A stretch of 64,000 nt of DNA from Leptospirales bacterium (GCA_016788865.1 JAEUSB010000104.1:1-64000), one strand, 5' to 3'; positions 8,980 through 17,396 are shown, numbered from the stretch's first letter. The notes: a model not told the origin generated them from the sequence alone. Numbers and translations are program-made.

Positions 8980-9195
8980 ATGGACGTTCGGTCAAGAAGT
9001 GAAGTTGGTCTCAAGAACGTGGATATCATCCGCGATATGCGCCCCAAACCTGCGGACAATCCAGCAGGTCTTCCCGGCACAGCTGACACAGATCGTCAGG
9101 CAAGGGACTTTCAAAAGGGTTCCCAATCCGTCATGGCAAGCCAGGCCAAAGATTCGTTCAAAGTCGTGGGCAGCCAGGTTGATATGATCGGCTAA
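8980..9195 (+). CDS. Small protein of unknown function
   Basis: A 71-residue open frame starting MDVRSRSEVGLKNVDIIRDM. I do not recognise it. It has no membrane segment or cysteine; the composition is polar with many Asp, Gln, Ser and Arg, so it is probably a soluble or partly disordered protein. The reason to believe it is translated is an ideal ribosome site, GGAGG, five bases before the ATG. It stands alone between the acyl-CoA dehydrogenase and a GC-rich hairpin, so it may be its own transcription unit. Confidence 0.5.
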   Translation: MDVRSRSEVGLKNVDIIRDMRPKPADNPAGLPGTADTDRQARDFQKGSQSVMASQAKDSFKVVGSQVDMIG

Positions 9196-9231
9196 CGCCG
9201 ATCGTGTTGCGTTGTAGGTTTTAAGGCTTGC

Positions 9232-9249
9232 GGGCGGCGGGCGCCGCCC
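9232..9249. terminator. GC-rich stem-loop between convergent genes
   Basis: A perfect 7-base stem, GGGCGGC (9232-9238) and GCCGCCC (9243-9249), with a GGGC loop. It lies between the small ORF stop (9195) and the convergent VOC gene stop (9258), a position fitting a bidirectional terminator. There is no strong T-tract. Confidence 0.4.
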
Positions 9250-9257
9250 TGTCCGTT

Positions 9258-9623
9258 CTATTCGTTGTAGAAGAGTTCGATTAGATGCCCGTCCGGATCA
9301 GAAATCAGGATGGCTTCACCACCCTCAATCATTACGGGTCCTTTGAGGATCTCCACTTTCTTCTGCTCAAGTTCCTTAAGGGCGTCTGTAAAATCGTCTA
9401 CGTCCAGGATGAAGGAAAGTGAGGTTTCTCCTGGATTCTGGACGCCAGATTTGAAGTTCTCAATGTGATTGAGCCGGAGTGTGACAGGGTCCAGACGAAC
9501 CAGGGCATAGCGAGGGGATTCTTCCAGGACTTCAAAATCCAGGATATCCCGGTAGAAAGCCACAGACCGTTTCAGGTCCGAACAGCCCAGTGAAATATGG
9601 TGTAAGCCCTCTAGGAGGATCAT
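9258..9623 (-). CDS. VOC/glyoxalase-fold protein
   Basis: A 121-residue protein of the vicinal-oxygen-chelate superfamily: GLHHISLGCSDLKRSVAFYRDILDF at the N-terminus and a second half ending in SDPDGHLIELFY, the usual second metal-ligand strand. Typical members are glyoxalase I or dioxygenase-like proteins; here the substrate is unknown. Histidine in LHHISL and Glu in LIELF are candidate metal ligands. The ATG at 9623 is chosen over an upstream in-frame ATG at 9782 because it has an AGGG ribosome site, begins at the conserved strand, and frees the divergent OmpA-like gene start at 9729. Confidence 0.82.
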   Translation of the reverse strand: MILLEGLHHISLGCSDLKRSVAFYRDILDFEVLEESPRYALVRLDPVTLRLNHIENFKSGVQNPGETSLSFILDVDDFTDALKELEQKKVEILKGPVMIEGGEAILISDPDGHLIELFYNE

Positions 9624-9728
9624 GCCTTGCCCTGCATAGAAGTCAGCATTTCCGAAACGAGTTTGTATGCAATGATTTTCCATATTCTGGCTATCAAGAA
9701 TTTCTCCAATGCGTCGATCTGGTAGGAA

Positions 9729-10913
9729 ATGCGAAGCATTGCCGTCTTCCTGCTTCTTTCCGCGGGCGTCCTGCATGCCCAAAAGGTTCAGTACCGCTTC
9801 AAGTTCGAAAAAAATGACGTTATCATTGTAGATAAGTACCAGGACATCCGGGTCACGCAGGGTGGTGACGTAAAGAGTCGTGAGGAGAAAAACCGCATTG
9901 TGCTCACGGTCAGCGAAACCGGCGCGAATGGTGCACTCATGCAGGGCGTATTTAACACGTATTCCCGCTCACCCAAACTCGTAGGGCAATTTCGCCGTGA
10001 CCGTGATTTCGTTTCAAAGTTCGTCTTCCAGACTGACGGCCAGAACATTGTCAGTGACGAATATATCATGCCCAACCTGCGTGGCCTTCCGACTTTCCCG
10101 GATGCGGAACTTGCGCCAGGAGACAAATGGAAACTCCCAGCACTTGAGACCATGGACTTTGATTCCGGAAAAATCAAGATTCCACTGGAAGTAAACTACC
10201 AGCTGGTTGGCGAAACAGAACTGCCCGAAGAATCCCAGATCAAAAGGAAAGCAGACGAAATCGACTACAAGTATGCGTTTCGCAAGGTCGTATCAGATCC
10301 GCGCTCCCCGTTCCATACCATCGTTGGTGTTTCTAGCGATCGGCTCTGGTTTGATCGGGAACAGGGAATTCCGTTGTTCGACACAAATCGGCTGATTTAT
10401 ACATTCTATCTGCGGGATGGCAATATTCTCAGAATGGCCTACCGAATTGACTCATGGTGGAAAAAGACAAAACGCGCCACCGATGAAGAGAGAAAGCAAA
10501 TCGTAACGGATACAGGGAAGGACATAGCTTCTAATCCAAACGTTGCCGTTCGCGAAACAAATGAGGGAGTCGTGCTCGACTTAAATTCAATCCTGTTCGA
10601 TACGGATTCAGCGCGGCTAACACCACAGGCAAGCAGAGACCTCGACGTAATCGCGCAGATTCTAAAAAAGTATCCGGATCGCGAAATCCGGATTTCGGGC
10701 CACACTGATTCAACTGGCCGCCCGGCACACAATCAGACACTTTCAGAGCAGCGCGCAAAGAGCGTAGTACAAGAGCTGACCGGAGCCAAGGGGCTCGACA
10801 GCAAGCGGTTTTCATATCGAGGATACGGGGAAACGCGACCCGTGGCACCGAATACGTCCGCGGAAGGCAGGGCAAAGAATCGACGCGTTGAAGTCTTGAT
10901 TGTGACTGAATGA
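9729..10913 (+). CDS. OmpA-like peptidoglycan-associated periplasmic protein
   Basis: A 394-residue exported protein. A cleavable signal peptide (MRSIAVFLLLSAGVLHA, cut before QKV) precedes a beta-rich region of about 240 residues with no family I recognise. A C-terminal OmpA domain follows at about 285-394: S-I-L-F-D-T-D-S-A-R-L, ISGHTDSTG, N-x-x-L-S-E-Q-R-A-K-S-V and AEGRAKNRRVEV. This domain binds meso-diaminopimelate in peptidoglycan and tethers the envelope. The ribosome site is TAGGAA just before the ATG. The divergent neighbour starts 105 bases away. Confidence 0.85.
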   Translation: MRSIAVFLLLSAGVLHAQKVQYRFKFEKNDVIIVDKYQDIRVTQGGDVKSREEKNRIVLTVSETGANGALMQGVFNTYSRSPKLVGQFRRDRDFVSKFVFQTDGQNIVSDEYIMPNLRGLPTFPDAELAPGDKWKLPALETMDFDSGKIKIPLEVNYQLVGETELPEESQIKRKADEIDYKYAFRKVVSDPRSPFHTIVGVSSDRLWFDREQGIPLFDTNRLIYTFYLRDGNILRMAYRIDSWWKKTKRATDEERKQIVTDTGKDIASNPNVAVRETNEGVVLDLNSILFDTDSARLTPQASRDLDVIAQILKKYPDREIRISGHTDSTGRPAHNQTLSEQRAKSVVQELTGAKGLDSKRFSYRGYGETRPVAPNTSAEGRAKNRRVEVLIVTE

Positions 10914-10944
10914 GTCGCTCCGGCGAACGAACGCGCCTGCCGAC

Positions 10945-11028
10945 AAGCGAAAGCGGCCTGTCCCTCGGCGCGGTGTTCCGAGCCTCGGGTCGTTCATATC
11001 CAATTCACTGCACGGCTCGCTTTCGCTT
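10945..11028. repeat. 11-base inverted repeat in intergenic region
   Basis: AAGCGAAAGCG (10945-10955) is the exact reverse complement of CGCTTTCGCTT (11018-11028), with 62 bases between the arms. It follows the OmpA-like gene by 31 bases. It could be a long-range hairpin terminating the upstream transcript or the remains of a repeat element; no coding potential is visible in between. Confidence 0.55.
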
Positions 11029-11036
11029 TCCGGATA

Positions 11037-11104
11037 GATCTTGTCGCGACCGGGTAGAACACACTTTTTCTGAATAGATCTATGTTGATCTTGTCACGAC
11101 CGGG
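11037..11104 (+). repeat. Two 18-base direct repeats, 50 bases apart
   Basis: GATCTTGTCGCGACCGGG (11037-11054) recurs as GATCTTGTCACGACCGGG (11087-11104) with one mismatch. The units start exactly 50 bases apart and lie 56-123 bases upstream of the lipoprotein gene at 11160. The half-palindromic core (GTCGCGAC in copy 1) suggests binding sites for a regulator, or an old tandem duplication. No matching repeat was noticed elsewhere in the window by eye. Confidence 0.6.
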
Positions 11105-11159
11105 GCAAAGATGAAATCCGGTATGTCCCTGAGGCAACTAACAAACTAACAAAGCTAGC

Positions 11160-11771
11160 ATGACCGCTGCACGAACCACTCTTGTAATTCTGCTGTTCCT
11201 AATTGCAATTTCCGGTCAGAAGTGCAGTACAATCGGTGATCTATTCTTTGATATCCATTTTGACTCCAGCTATGTGCTGCAGGGAGAAACTAAGATTGAT
11301 TGGAACCTACCGGATACTGATCCATCCGGAAACCAATCGTTCACAGGCACCACTTCTGATCTTGACATTGCACACAGTGGATTTCACGTAAAGATGCAGC
11401 CGTCAAGTGTACAGACAAAACAGATACCTCGCACAGTAGAACTGGACATTCTGTTTGAAGATGAGAGAGTTCTCAAAGAGGGAAAGAATACGCAGGGATT
11501 CTTCTGTCGTGCATTTGGCATGTATTGTGACTTCATCTTCAGATATCGGGTAAGAGAAGGCGGAAACGAGGCCAGGATCATTCAGGCAGGACAGACATAC
11601 GACGGAGAGATCACCCTTACGCGCTGGTCCGTTGCAATGGGCGGGCGTATCGCGGGGAATTTTCATGTTACGGGACGCGAACGAGATGGCAGACCCTGGG
11701 TTATCAATGGCATGTTTGACGGAATAACAAAAGCAAAGGATCCTCTACCTTGTTTTTTTTGCACGCACTGA
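11160..11771 (+). CDS. Putative lipoprotein of unknown function
   Basis: A 203-residue protein with a lipoprotein signal peptide (TTLVILLFLIAISGQKC, lipobox Cys at about residue 22). The mature part is beta-rich with two further cysteine pairs (FFCRAFGMYC, and CFFCTH at the end). It contains several short turn-strand repeats and no domain I recognise. The direct repeats upstream may regulate it. It converges with metW, whose stop is 20 bases away. Confidence 0.6.
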   Translation: MTAARTTLVILLFLIAISGQKCSTIGDLFFDIHFDSSYVLQGETKIDWNLPDTDPSGNQSFTGTTSDLDIAHSGFHVKMQPSSVQTKQIPRTVELDILFEDERVLKEGKNTQGFFCRAFGMYCDFIFRYRVREGGNEARIIQAGQTYDGEITLTRWSVAMGGRIAGNFHVTGRERDGRPWVINGMFDGITKAKDPLPCFFCTH

Positions 11772-11790
11772 GGCGGACGGTCCTCCAACG

Positions 11791-12396
11791 TTAAGGGACT
11801 GGCTTGATGGCGAACGTTCCGGATGACTCAAGCATGGAAATTGCCTGCTCTGCGAGCAGGTTTGGAAAGAGCCTAACCCGCCCTGTTGAATTGAAATAAG
11901 CCACGTCAATTTGCTTGAGGTCAAAGCGTTCGCAGAACTGCTCAAAGTCTTCAATCGAAAAGTAATGCAGGTTTGGACTTGTGTACCATTTATGGGGAAG
12001 TGCACGCGTAATTGGAGATCTCCCCAACATCATGATCTGTAGGCGGCTCCCAATGTGGGCAAAATTGGTGTACGCAATGATGACGCGTTTTCCTACACGG
12101 AAAGCTTCACGCAACAGCTCCAGTGGTGTTCCGATTTCCTGAAAGGTTCCAAGCAATAGGACGTAGTCAAAGGACGCCACGCCGTACTGGTCCAGGCCGT
12201 CCATGATATCACCCTGGTGAACAACCAGGCCTTTTTCAATGCAGCTGGCCACAAGGCCCGGTTCACGCTCCACGCCCACGCCATTGACGCGTTTCTCACG
12301 CACAAGGCGGGCCAGGAATTTACCATCCCCGGTTCCAAGATCAAGGACACGTGAGCGCGCGGGTATCCAGGTGACTACCTGATCGTAAACATTCAT
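11791..12396 (-). CDS. metW: MetW methyltransferase-fold protein
   Basis: A 201-residue class I SAM-fold protein of the MetW family: VLDLGTGDGKFL (SAM loop), GVGVEREP, the FDYVLLLGTFQEIGTP block, and FPNLLAEQAI near the end. MetW genes occur almost always next to metX and assist methionine synthesis; published work has suggested that MetW activates MetX, though the chemistry is unclear to me. Here it follows metX by 17 bases on the same strand, so the two are co-transcribed. The N-terminus is slightly short compared with proteobacterial MetW. Confidence 0.9.
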   Translation of the reverse strand: MNVYDQVVTWIPARSRVLDLGTGDGKFLARLVREKRVNGVGVEREPGLVASCIEKGLVVHQGDIMDGLDQYGVASFDYVLLLGTFQEIGTPLELLREAFRVGKRVIIAYTNFAHIGSRLQIMMLGRSPITRALPHKWYTSPNLHYFSIEDFEQFCERFDLKQIDVAYFNSTGRVRLFPNLLAEQAISMLESSGTFAIKPVP

Positions 12397-12413
12397 GGGC
12401 AGATGTCAGAATT

Positions 12414-13595
12414 TCAGATGTCCGCGGCCTGGAAAACCGGTTCATGCTCCGCATTTAGAAAATTTTGCAAGATGCGGGTGAAGTCTGCGTTCTGAATCAG
12501 GAAAGAGTCATGCCCGTATTGCGTATCAAGATTGGTGTAAGTAACGGTTGCATTGGATCGATTCAGCATCCGCACAAGCTCTCGGGACTGGACGGGCGGA
12601 TAGAGCCAATCAGATTCAAATGAAATCACTAAGAATCTGGCCTTGACGTTTCGAAATGCCTCATCGGGAGGCCTGCCCTCCAGTAAATCAAACATGTCCA
12701 GCGCTTTGGTGATGTAGAGATAAGTGTTTGGGTCGAAGCGGCGGACAAAACTCTCGCCCTGATGTTGGAGATAGCTCTCAACGGAATACAGGGGAAACAG
12801 GTCTTCTGGATTGGATGGCTTCTGGAGCTTGCGCCCAAACTTCTGATGCATGGAAAACTCGCTCAGGTACGTTACATGTCCCACCATCCGGGCAACGGCC
12901 AGACCGTGCTCAGGGGCCGTCCCAGTGTAGTATTCCCCGCCCCTCCAGTTTGGATCAGAAATGATCGCCTGCCGGCCAACTTCATTAAAGGCAATCTGCA
13001 TGGCTGAATGCGCCATACAACTTGCAATGGGCACACAGCAGCGAATGCGACCTGGATGTTCCAGGGCCCACACAAGGGCCTGCATACCACCCATGGATCC
13101 ACCTACCGCGGCGAACAGCGTCTGAATTCCCAGGTGGTCGAGCAGCCTCGTCTGGGCTGTAACCATGTCGCGGATGGTGACTGGTGGAAAGCTCATGCCA
13201 TACGGCTTACCCGTGTCCGGACGAATGCTGGCTGGACCTGTTGATCCATTGCAACCGCCAATTACGTTTGAGCAAATAACAAAGAAACGATTCGTATCGA
13301 TGGTCTTGCCCGGTCCTACATGGTAGTCCCACCATCCGGGCTTTCCATTTTCGCCAATCCCTGCCACCTGGGCGTTGCCAGAAAGCGCATGGCAAACCAG
13401 CACAGCATTGTCACGCATGGGAGAAAGCTCTCCGAGCGTGAGATAGCAAATATCAATCTCTTGAAATGTGAATCCGGATTGCGTAGTGAAACCAGGAAGC
13501 CTGGCTATAACTGGATCTATGCGGCCCAGAGAAGAAGTGTAACTCTTCTTTTTTGAATCCTGAAGGTCTTCGCTTTCCAAAATCGTTTGTCGCAT
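12414..13595 (-). CDS. metX: Homoserine O-acetyltransferase
   Basis: A 393-residue alpha/beta hydrolase acylating homoserine in the first committed step of methionine synthesis. The features are CHALSG, DTNRFFVICSNVIGGCNGSTGP, the nucleophile elbow GGSMGGMQ (Ser about 167), the acid in S-F-E-S-D-W-L-Y-P-P, and the final YGHDSFL histidine. Acetyl versus succinyl donor cannot be decided by eye. The ATG at 13595 has a GGAGG site five bases upstream and is preferred to a TTG at 13622 that would overlap the previous stop. It lies downstream of exbB, exbD and a membrane protein in one apparent operon. Confidence 0.93.
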   Translation of the reverse strand: MRQTILESEDLQDSKKKSYTSSLGRIDPVIARLPGFTTQSGFTFQEIDICYLTLGELSPMRDNAVLVCHALSGNAQVAGIGENGKPGWWDYHVGPGKTIDTNRFFVICSNVIGGCNGSTGPASIRPDTGKPYGMSFPPVTIRDMVTAQTRLLDHLGIQTLFAAVGGSMGGMQALVWALEHPGRIRCCVPIASCMAHSAMQIAFNEVGRQAIISDPNWRGGEYYTGTAPEHGLAVARMVGHVTYLSEFSMHQKFGRKLQKPSNPEDLFPLYSVESYLQHQGESFVRRFDPNTYLYITKALDMFDLLEGRPPDEAFRNVKARFLVISFESDWLYPPVQSRELVRMLNRSNATVTYTNLDTQYGHDSFLIQNADFTRILQNFLNAEHEPVFQAADI

Positions 13596-13618
13596 CAATG
13601 CCTCCAGTTCTGACGCTG

Positions 13619-14863
13619 TCAACCATGGTTTGGTTTAGCAATGTGGTGCAAAATTCTCTCCGACAGTTCCGCCTGACCCCGTTCAAGAATTTCGCGACGC
13701 CACTCGCCCGGCAATGTCCATGATTCGATGGGACGCATGGTCTCGCGCAAAAAAATATCCGAGCAGAAGTCAGCCAGCTCCGGCGAGAAGACGGGAAACT
13801 TGCTTCCGGATACGATCTCATGATTTCTGCCTTTCGAAAGTGAATGCCAGAATTCATTCTGTCCAAACACCGACGGACCAACGAGCAAACGCACCGGCAC
13901 GCCCGGACCCGTTGAAATCTGCGATATTCTGCCCGTCGAAACCAGGCATTGTATCCGGGGCCAGGGGCGATTGGCTTGCTGATTGTGAGCCTCCGTCTTC
14001 CGCGCGAAAGCCAGCGCATCGAACGAACTTGAAACTATGCGGGCAAGATTCCCCGGAGTCTGATTCGTGGCAAAGAGTCGAAGCACCGATCCATCCCATT
14101 GCCATTGAAGGCCGGCCGAGAAGAGCTTTGTTAGACGACCAGCAAACTGTTCCCATTCGCGATCAAAAGTGGGCCCAAAAACCTGGATTTCCATTCCTTC
14201 CAGGTAGAAAGAACTGAGTACTCCGTCGAACGTGGTAGAGGGAACCAGTCCGCCGCGCAGGAAGAGATTTCCTTCCTCACGCTTGAAGCTAAACCCAAGA
14301 ATATTCAACGCTGCGTTCCGGCTCACCGAGAGGTCACGCTTGCTCCGTTCGAGAAGGATCTGTCCGCGCGATTTCAGTTTGTGGCTGCTGATCCACCGTT
14401 GCACACCGAACGCTGCGCAGAGCGAAACGACCCATGCCGGGTAAACCTGAAATACTGCGGCAAGATTGAAGGGCGAATCTCGAAAGAACAGGAAAGCGAG
14501 ATGTCCGGCCGCCATGAGCACGTAGAAAACGATCAGCCTTTTTGTTCCGAGAATTCCAACGGAAACAGTTGAGAAGAAGGTGCGCAGAATGGCCAGGTTC
14601 ACAAGGGAAGCACCCGAAGAGAATGCGACTATAGTAAGGGGCAAACCAAGTATGCGGATCAAGAATTCAGCAAGATCCTTCTGACCCGTGCCAATCTGCT
14701 CACGTTCGTGCAAGATCCAGAGACCCAACGAAAGCAGGAACTCCACGGCAGACGCGAACAAAAGAAAAGAGGTCAGCGGATATAAGGGAAAGAGATACCA
14801 GATTGGCCCTGCGAAACAAAGGACGGAACCAATCAGCCCGAGCCTTTCGATCTTAAGTTGCAA
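13619..14863 (-). CDS. Multi-pass membrane protein with soluble C-terminal domain, unknown function
   Basis: A 414-residue protein. Five or six hydrophobic segments fill residues 8-155 (for example LIGSVLCFAGPIWYLFPLY and LIVFYVLMAAGHLAFLFF). A soluble region of about 250 residues follows. Its late part (RIQCLVSTGRISQISTGPG, then R-L-L-V-G-P-S-V-F-G) faintly recalls the C-terminal half of class III nucleotide cyclases, but the metal aspartates are not evident, so this is speculation. It begins with TTG immediately after the exbD stop and has a GAGGA ribosome site inside exbD, so it is coupled to exbD. Its stop is 23 bases before the metX ATG. Confidence 0.7.
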   Translation of the reverse strand: MQLKIERLGLIGSVLCFAGPIWYLFPLYPLTSFLLFASAVEFLLSLGLWILHEREQIGTGQKDLAEFLIRILGLPLTIVAFSSGASLVNLAILRTFFSTVSVGILGTKRLIVFYVLMAAGHLAFLFFRDSPFNLAAVFQVYPAWVVSLCAAFGVQRWISSHKLKSRGQILLERSKRDLSVSRNAALNILGFSFKREEGNLFLRGGLVPSTTFDGVLSSFYLEGMEIQVFGPTFDREWEQFAGRLTKLFSAGLQWQWDGSVLRLFATNQTPGNLARIVSSSFDALAFARKTEAHNQQANRPWPRIQCLVSTGRISQISTGPGVPVRLLVGPSVFGQNEFWHSLSKGRNHEIVSGSKFPVFSPELADFCSDIFLRETMRPIESWTLPGEWRREILERGQAELSERILHHIAKPNHG

Positions 14864-15265
14864 CTACTTCCTCACGGTGCCTATATACACATTGTTTCCG
14901 CCGGCTGTGCGCAACAAATCAAGGAGTTCCACAACCTCACCGTGCCTGGCTCCAATGTCCGCATTCAAGAGAATCTCGGCGCCATTTTCTTTGATCATCG
15001 CCTTGATCTTTGCTTCCACGTCTTTGCGCTCAACCTGCGCGTTATTGATATAGATCTTACCCGAAGCATCGAGTCCCACATTAATCTGCGTGTCCTGACG
15101 CTGCTTTCCCTGAGTTGCACCGGGCAGGCGAATATTCAAAGCGGTGTTCAACAGGCCCGGAGCAGAAACCATGAACACAATTAATAGAACCAGGACAACG
15201 TCCGTGAACGGAACAATGTTGATCCCGGAGAATAGCTCGCCCTTGTTCTTACGATAGGAAACCAC
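14864..15265 (-). CDS. exbD: ExbD/TolR-type proton channel subunit
   Basis: A 133-residue inner-membrane protein with one N-terminal helix carrying the family signature NIVPFTDVVLVLLIVFMV, including the proton-path aspartate, followed by a periplasmic domain with V-P-L-type strands (ALNIRLPG, INVGLDASGKIYIN, ILLNADIGARHGEVVELLDLL). With the adjacent ExbB it forms a proton-motive motor energising a TonB or Tol partner; neither partner is in the window. It has a GTG start two bases after the exbB stop, with GAGGCTAAGC as ribosome site. Confidence 0.9.
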   Translation of the reverse strand: MVSYRKNKGELFSGINIVPFTDVVLVLLIVFMVSAPGLLNTALNIRLPGATQGKQRQDTQINVGLDASGKIYINNAQVERKDVEAKIKAMIKENGAEILLNADIGARHGEVVELLDLLRTAGGNNVYIGTVRK

Positions 15266-15267
15266 GC

Positions 15268-15876
15268 TTAGCCTCGACCCATGGTCTTTAACCGACTTGC
15301 TGCAATTTCAATTTGCGTGAGAAGAGCATCGCTGCGGCGTCGGAAGTAGTTGAAGAAGATTGTGGCAGGGATTGCAACAAAAAGCCCGGCCGCGGTTGCG
15401 GCCAATGATTCCGCAATTCCGGCGTTCAAGCCCGACATGGCTGTATCTCCGGCACCTCCACCAAGGCTCATGAATGCGCGAATAATTCCAAAGACCGTTC
15501 CAAGCAGCCCAATGTACGGGCTCACGGTTCCAAGCGTTGCAAGGACATTTAAATATCGATCCAGCTCCGGGATTTTTTCTGCAATTGCCCGACTCTTCAC
15601 CTCTTCAAACATATCCCCTTTTACGTGGGGATAGCATTCGTTAAGAACGTAGCTGACTGGCGAGTCCATCAGCTGGTATGCTTCCCGCGGAGGGAATGAA
15701 CGCGACGCTTCCTGCGTTGCCAGTTGTGCCAGCACAGCTTTGACTTCGCGGGAGCGCGCGCGATAATAGGCGAAACGTTCAATGATGAGGATTGCGGCCA
15801 CCAGAAAGCAAATAAGTAAGATAAATAGAGTTACACCGCCCGACTTGAGCAGCTCTGACCATTGAAGCGAAAGCAT
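15268..15876 (-). CDS. exbB: ExbB/TolQ/MotA-family proton channel
   Basis: A 202-residue inner-membrane protein: an N-terminal helix (GGVTLFILLICFLVAAILII), a cytoplasmic loop, then two long helices with the family pattern LATLGTVSPYIGLLGTVFGIIRAF and A-G-I-A-E-S-L-A-A-T-A-A-G-L-F-V-A-I-P-A. It builds the pentameric channel around ExbD. It is the first gene of the exbB-exbD-membrane protein-metX-metW run. The coupling of a proton motor to methionine genes may be accidental. Confidence 0.92.
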   Translation of the reverse strand: MLSLQWSELLKSGGVTLFILLICFLVAAILIIERFAYYRARSREVKAVLAQLATQEASRSFPPREAYQLMDSPVSYVLNECYPHVKGDMFEEVKSRAIAEKIPELDRYLNVLATLGTVSPYIGLLGTVFGIIRAFMSLGGGAGDTAMSGLNAGIAESLAATAAGLFVAIPATIFFNYFRRRSDALLTQIEIAASRLKTMGRG

Positions 15877-15928
15877 ACGGTCGGCTTAACGGGGGGCAAA
15901 CAGGTGAAAACTAGATTTCAGTACACGC

Positions 15929-16144
15929 TCAGGTTGGACTTAGCTTTTTTTCGATGATGGCGCGCACGGCACTCTCGCAAGTTCCGCAGCCTGTTGAGCA
16001 TCCTGTCTCATTCTGCACGTCTTCAAACGATCGAGCCCCACGTTCCAGGGAGTCCAGAATCATGTTCTCCGTAACGGAACGGCAGACACAAACCTTACGC
16101 GGCCGCATCAGGGCGTAAATATCGGTCATTGACGGATCACTCAT
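15929..16144 (-). CDS. BFD-like [2Fe-2S] protein (bacterioferritin-associated ferredoxin type)
   Basis: About 71 residues with a VCVCRSVTE opening and a GCSTGCGTC closing motif, giving the four cysteines (CxC, then CxxxCxxC with helix in between) of the BFD [2Fe-2S] fold. Such small proteins release iron from bacterioferritin or serve as cluster-binding modules. An in-frame TTG at 16186 sits inside the T-tract of the preceding terminator, so I use the ATG at 16144; another ATG six codons later is possible. The upstream terminator makes this gene separable from the FecR genes. Confidence 0.82.
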   Translation of the reverse strand: MSDPSMTDIYALMRPRKVCVCRSVTENMILDSLERGARSFEDVQNETGCSTGCGTCESAVRAIIEKKLSPT

Positions 16145-16184
16145 CTTGCTGCTAGTAGAATCATTGGAACCGTTGGGGGGAAAC

Positions 16185-16209
16185 AAAAAAAGCGCCCCGA
16201 GGGGCGCTT
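16185..16209 (-). terminator. Rho-independent terminator after the FecR lipoprotein
   Basis: Read on the minus strand this is AAGCGCCC, a four-base loop, GGGCGCTT, and then a run of T. It is a textbook intrinsic terminator 28 bases after the stop of the FecR lipoprotein gene. Confidence 0.85.
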
Positions 16210-16236
16210 CTTCGAAAGATCGATGCGAATCGAATC

Positions 16237-17346
16237 TTAGAACAGAGGCTCTTGATAGTCCAGATCTGCTCTCTGGATCTTCTTAACACCTTCTGGTGAG
16301 TGAACTACGATTGAGTTTCCGGTTTGTGCAATAACAGCACCGCGGAGTTTCTCACCGTTTTTCAGAACGATCAGCTCAAGCTTGTTGTAGTGTTGCTGAA
16401 TTTCTTTTTCAGAGTTCAGTTTAGCTTTAGTAGCATCGTCCATGATCTGACCCAGGACTTGTTCGCTAGCTGCTTCGCGTTTTGCAGCGATGTCTTTAGC
16501 AAGGCTTTCGTCTTGCTTGGTTGACACAGCTTTTTCCATCAAGGTCGGATCAACAGTTACAAGCGTTTTAGCGTCGATCAGCTCACGTGTGCTGACTTCA
16601 ATCTTCTGGCTTTCAACTGGTTTTGCAACCGCTGTCTCAGTAACTACCGCTGCGAGTTTCGCAGGGGCTGGCTGAGAAGATTCCAGAGCTGCGTTAGCAG
16701 CAATCAGTTGAGTTTCAACTTTCTGATCAATCTGGCCCTGAGTTTTTTCAGTCAGGATCACTTCTTTCTGTGAAAGCTGAGACAGTTTTTGCAGATTTGG
16801 ATCCGCTTGAATCTGTGCTTCAGTGAATTTGTCGAGTGCTGCAACGCGAGGTGCCATCATTACGGAACCGTCGATCACACGCACAGACGAACGCTGGTCT
16901 TCACCCACGTCTACGGAGAACGTTGTTCCACGAACACCCGCAATCGCAGTTGGAGTAGTAACGCTGAAGTTCTCTCCTTGACCTGCTTTCTTCACAGAAG
17001 CAAGGATGCCACCGTGATTCATGCTAAGCTTTGTGTCACCTTTGCCATTTAGCGTGGCAATAGTCACACGAGTCATTTCGCGAACGCGCACTGCGCTTCC
17101 GCTTCTTGTTTGCAGGTCAATAGTTCCTGATTCAGTGCGAATAACGTCTTTTTCACGGACGACCATTCCCACTTTAGCAGGCGCTTCTGACTTGCCTTCG
17201 GACAGAATAAAGGCATCCCCTGTGGTATACACAACCATCATGGATGTGTTAGCCGCTTCGGAACCCTTCTGTCCGCAACTTACGACCAGACCGGCAGAAA
17301 TGATCATCAGACCGGTCAGGATTGTAGGCGCGATTTTCCCTTTCAT
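16237..17346 (-). CDS. FecR-domain lipoprotein
   Basis: A 369-residue lipoprotein. The signal peptide ends in AGLVVSC (Cys 24). A FecR domain follows: TRSGSAVRVREMTRVTIATL, GGILASVKK and TPTAIAGVRGTTFSVDV, which is the most conserved block. Then comes a long Ala/Lys/Glu/Gln-rich helical region (about 170-310), and a 50-residue C-terminal module (Y-N-K-L-E-L-I-V-L-K-N-G, LRG, VHSPEGVKKIQ). The same module ends the upstream FecR protein, so the two are paralogues. The ATG at 17346 has an AAAGGAG ribosome site; an in-frame start at 17400 is rejected. It is followed by an intrinsic terminator. Confidence 0.85.
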   Translation of the reverse strand: MKGKIAPTILTGLMIISAGLVVSCGQKGSEAANTSMMVVYTTGDAFILSEGKSEAPAKVGMVVREKDVIRTESGTIDLQTRSGSAVRVREMTRVTIATLNGKGDTKLSMNHGGILASVKKAGQGENFSVTTPTAIAGVRGTTFSVDVGEDQRSSVRVIDGSVMMAPRVAALDKFTEAQIQADPNLQKLSQLSQKEVILTEKTQGQIDQKVETQLIAANAALESSQPAPAKLAAVVTETAVAKPVESQKIEVSTRELIDAKTLVTVDPTLMEKAVSTKQDESLAKDIAAKREAASEQVLGQIMDDATKAKLNSEKEIQQHYNKLELIVLKNGEKLRGAVIAQTGNSIVVHSPEGVKKIQRADLDYQEPLF

Positions 17347-17396
17347 TTTTTTTCTCCTTTTACCGGGATCTCCGGTGTTAACCAAAAATGCTTCTC

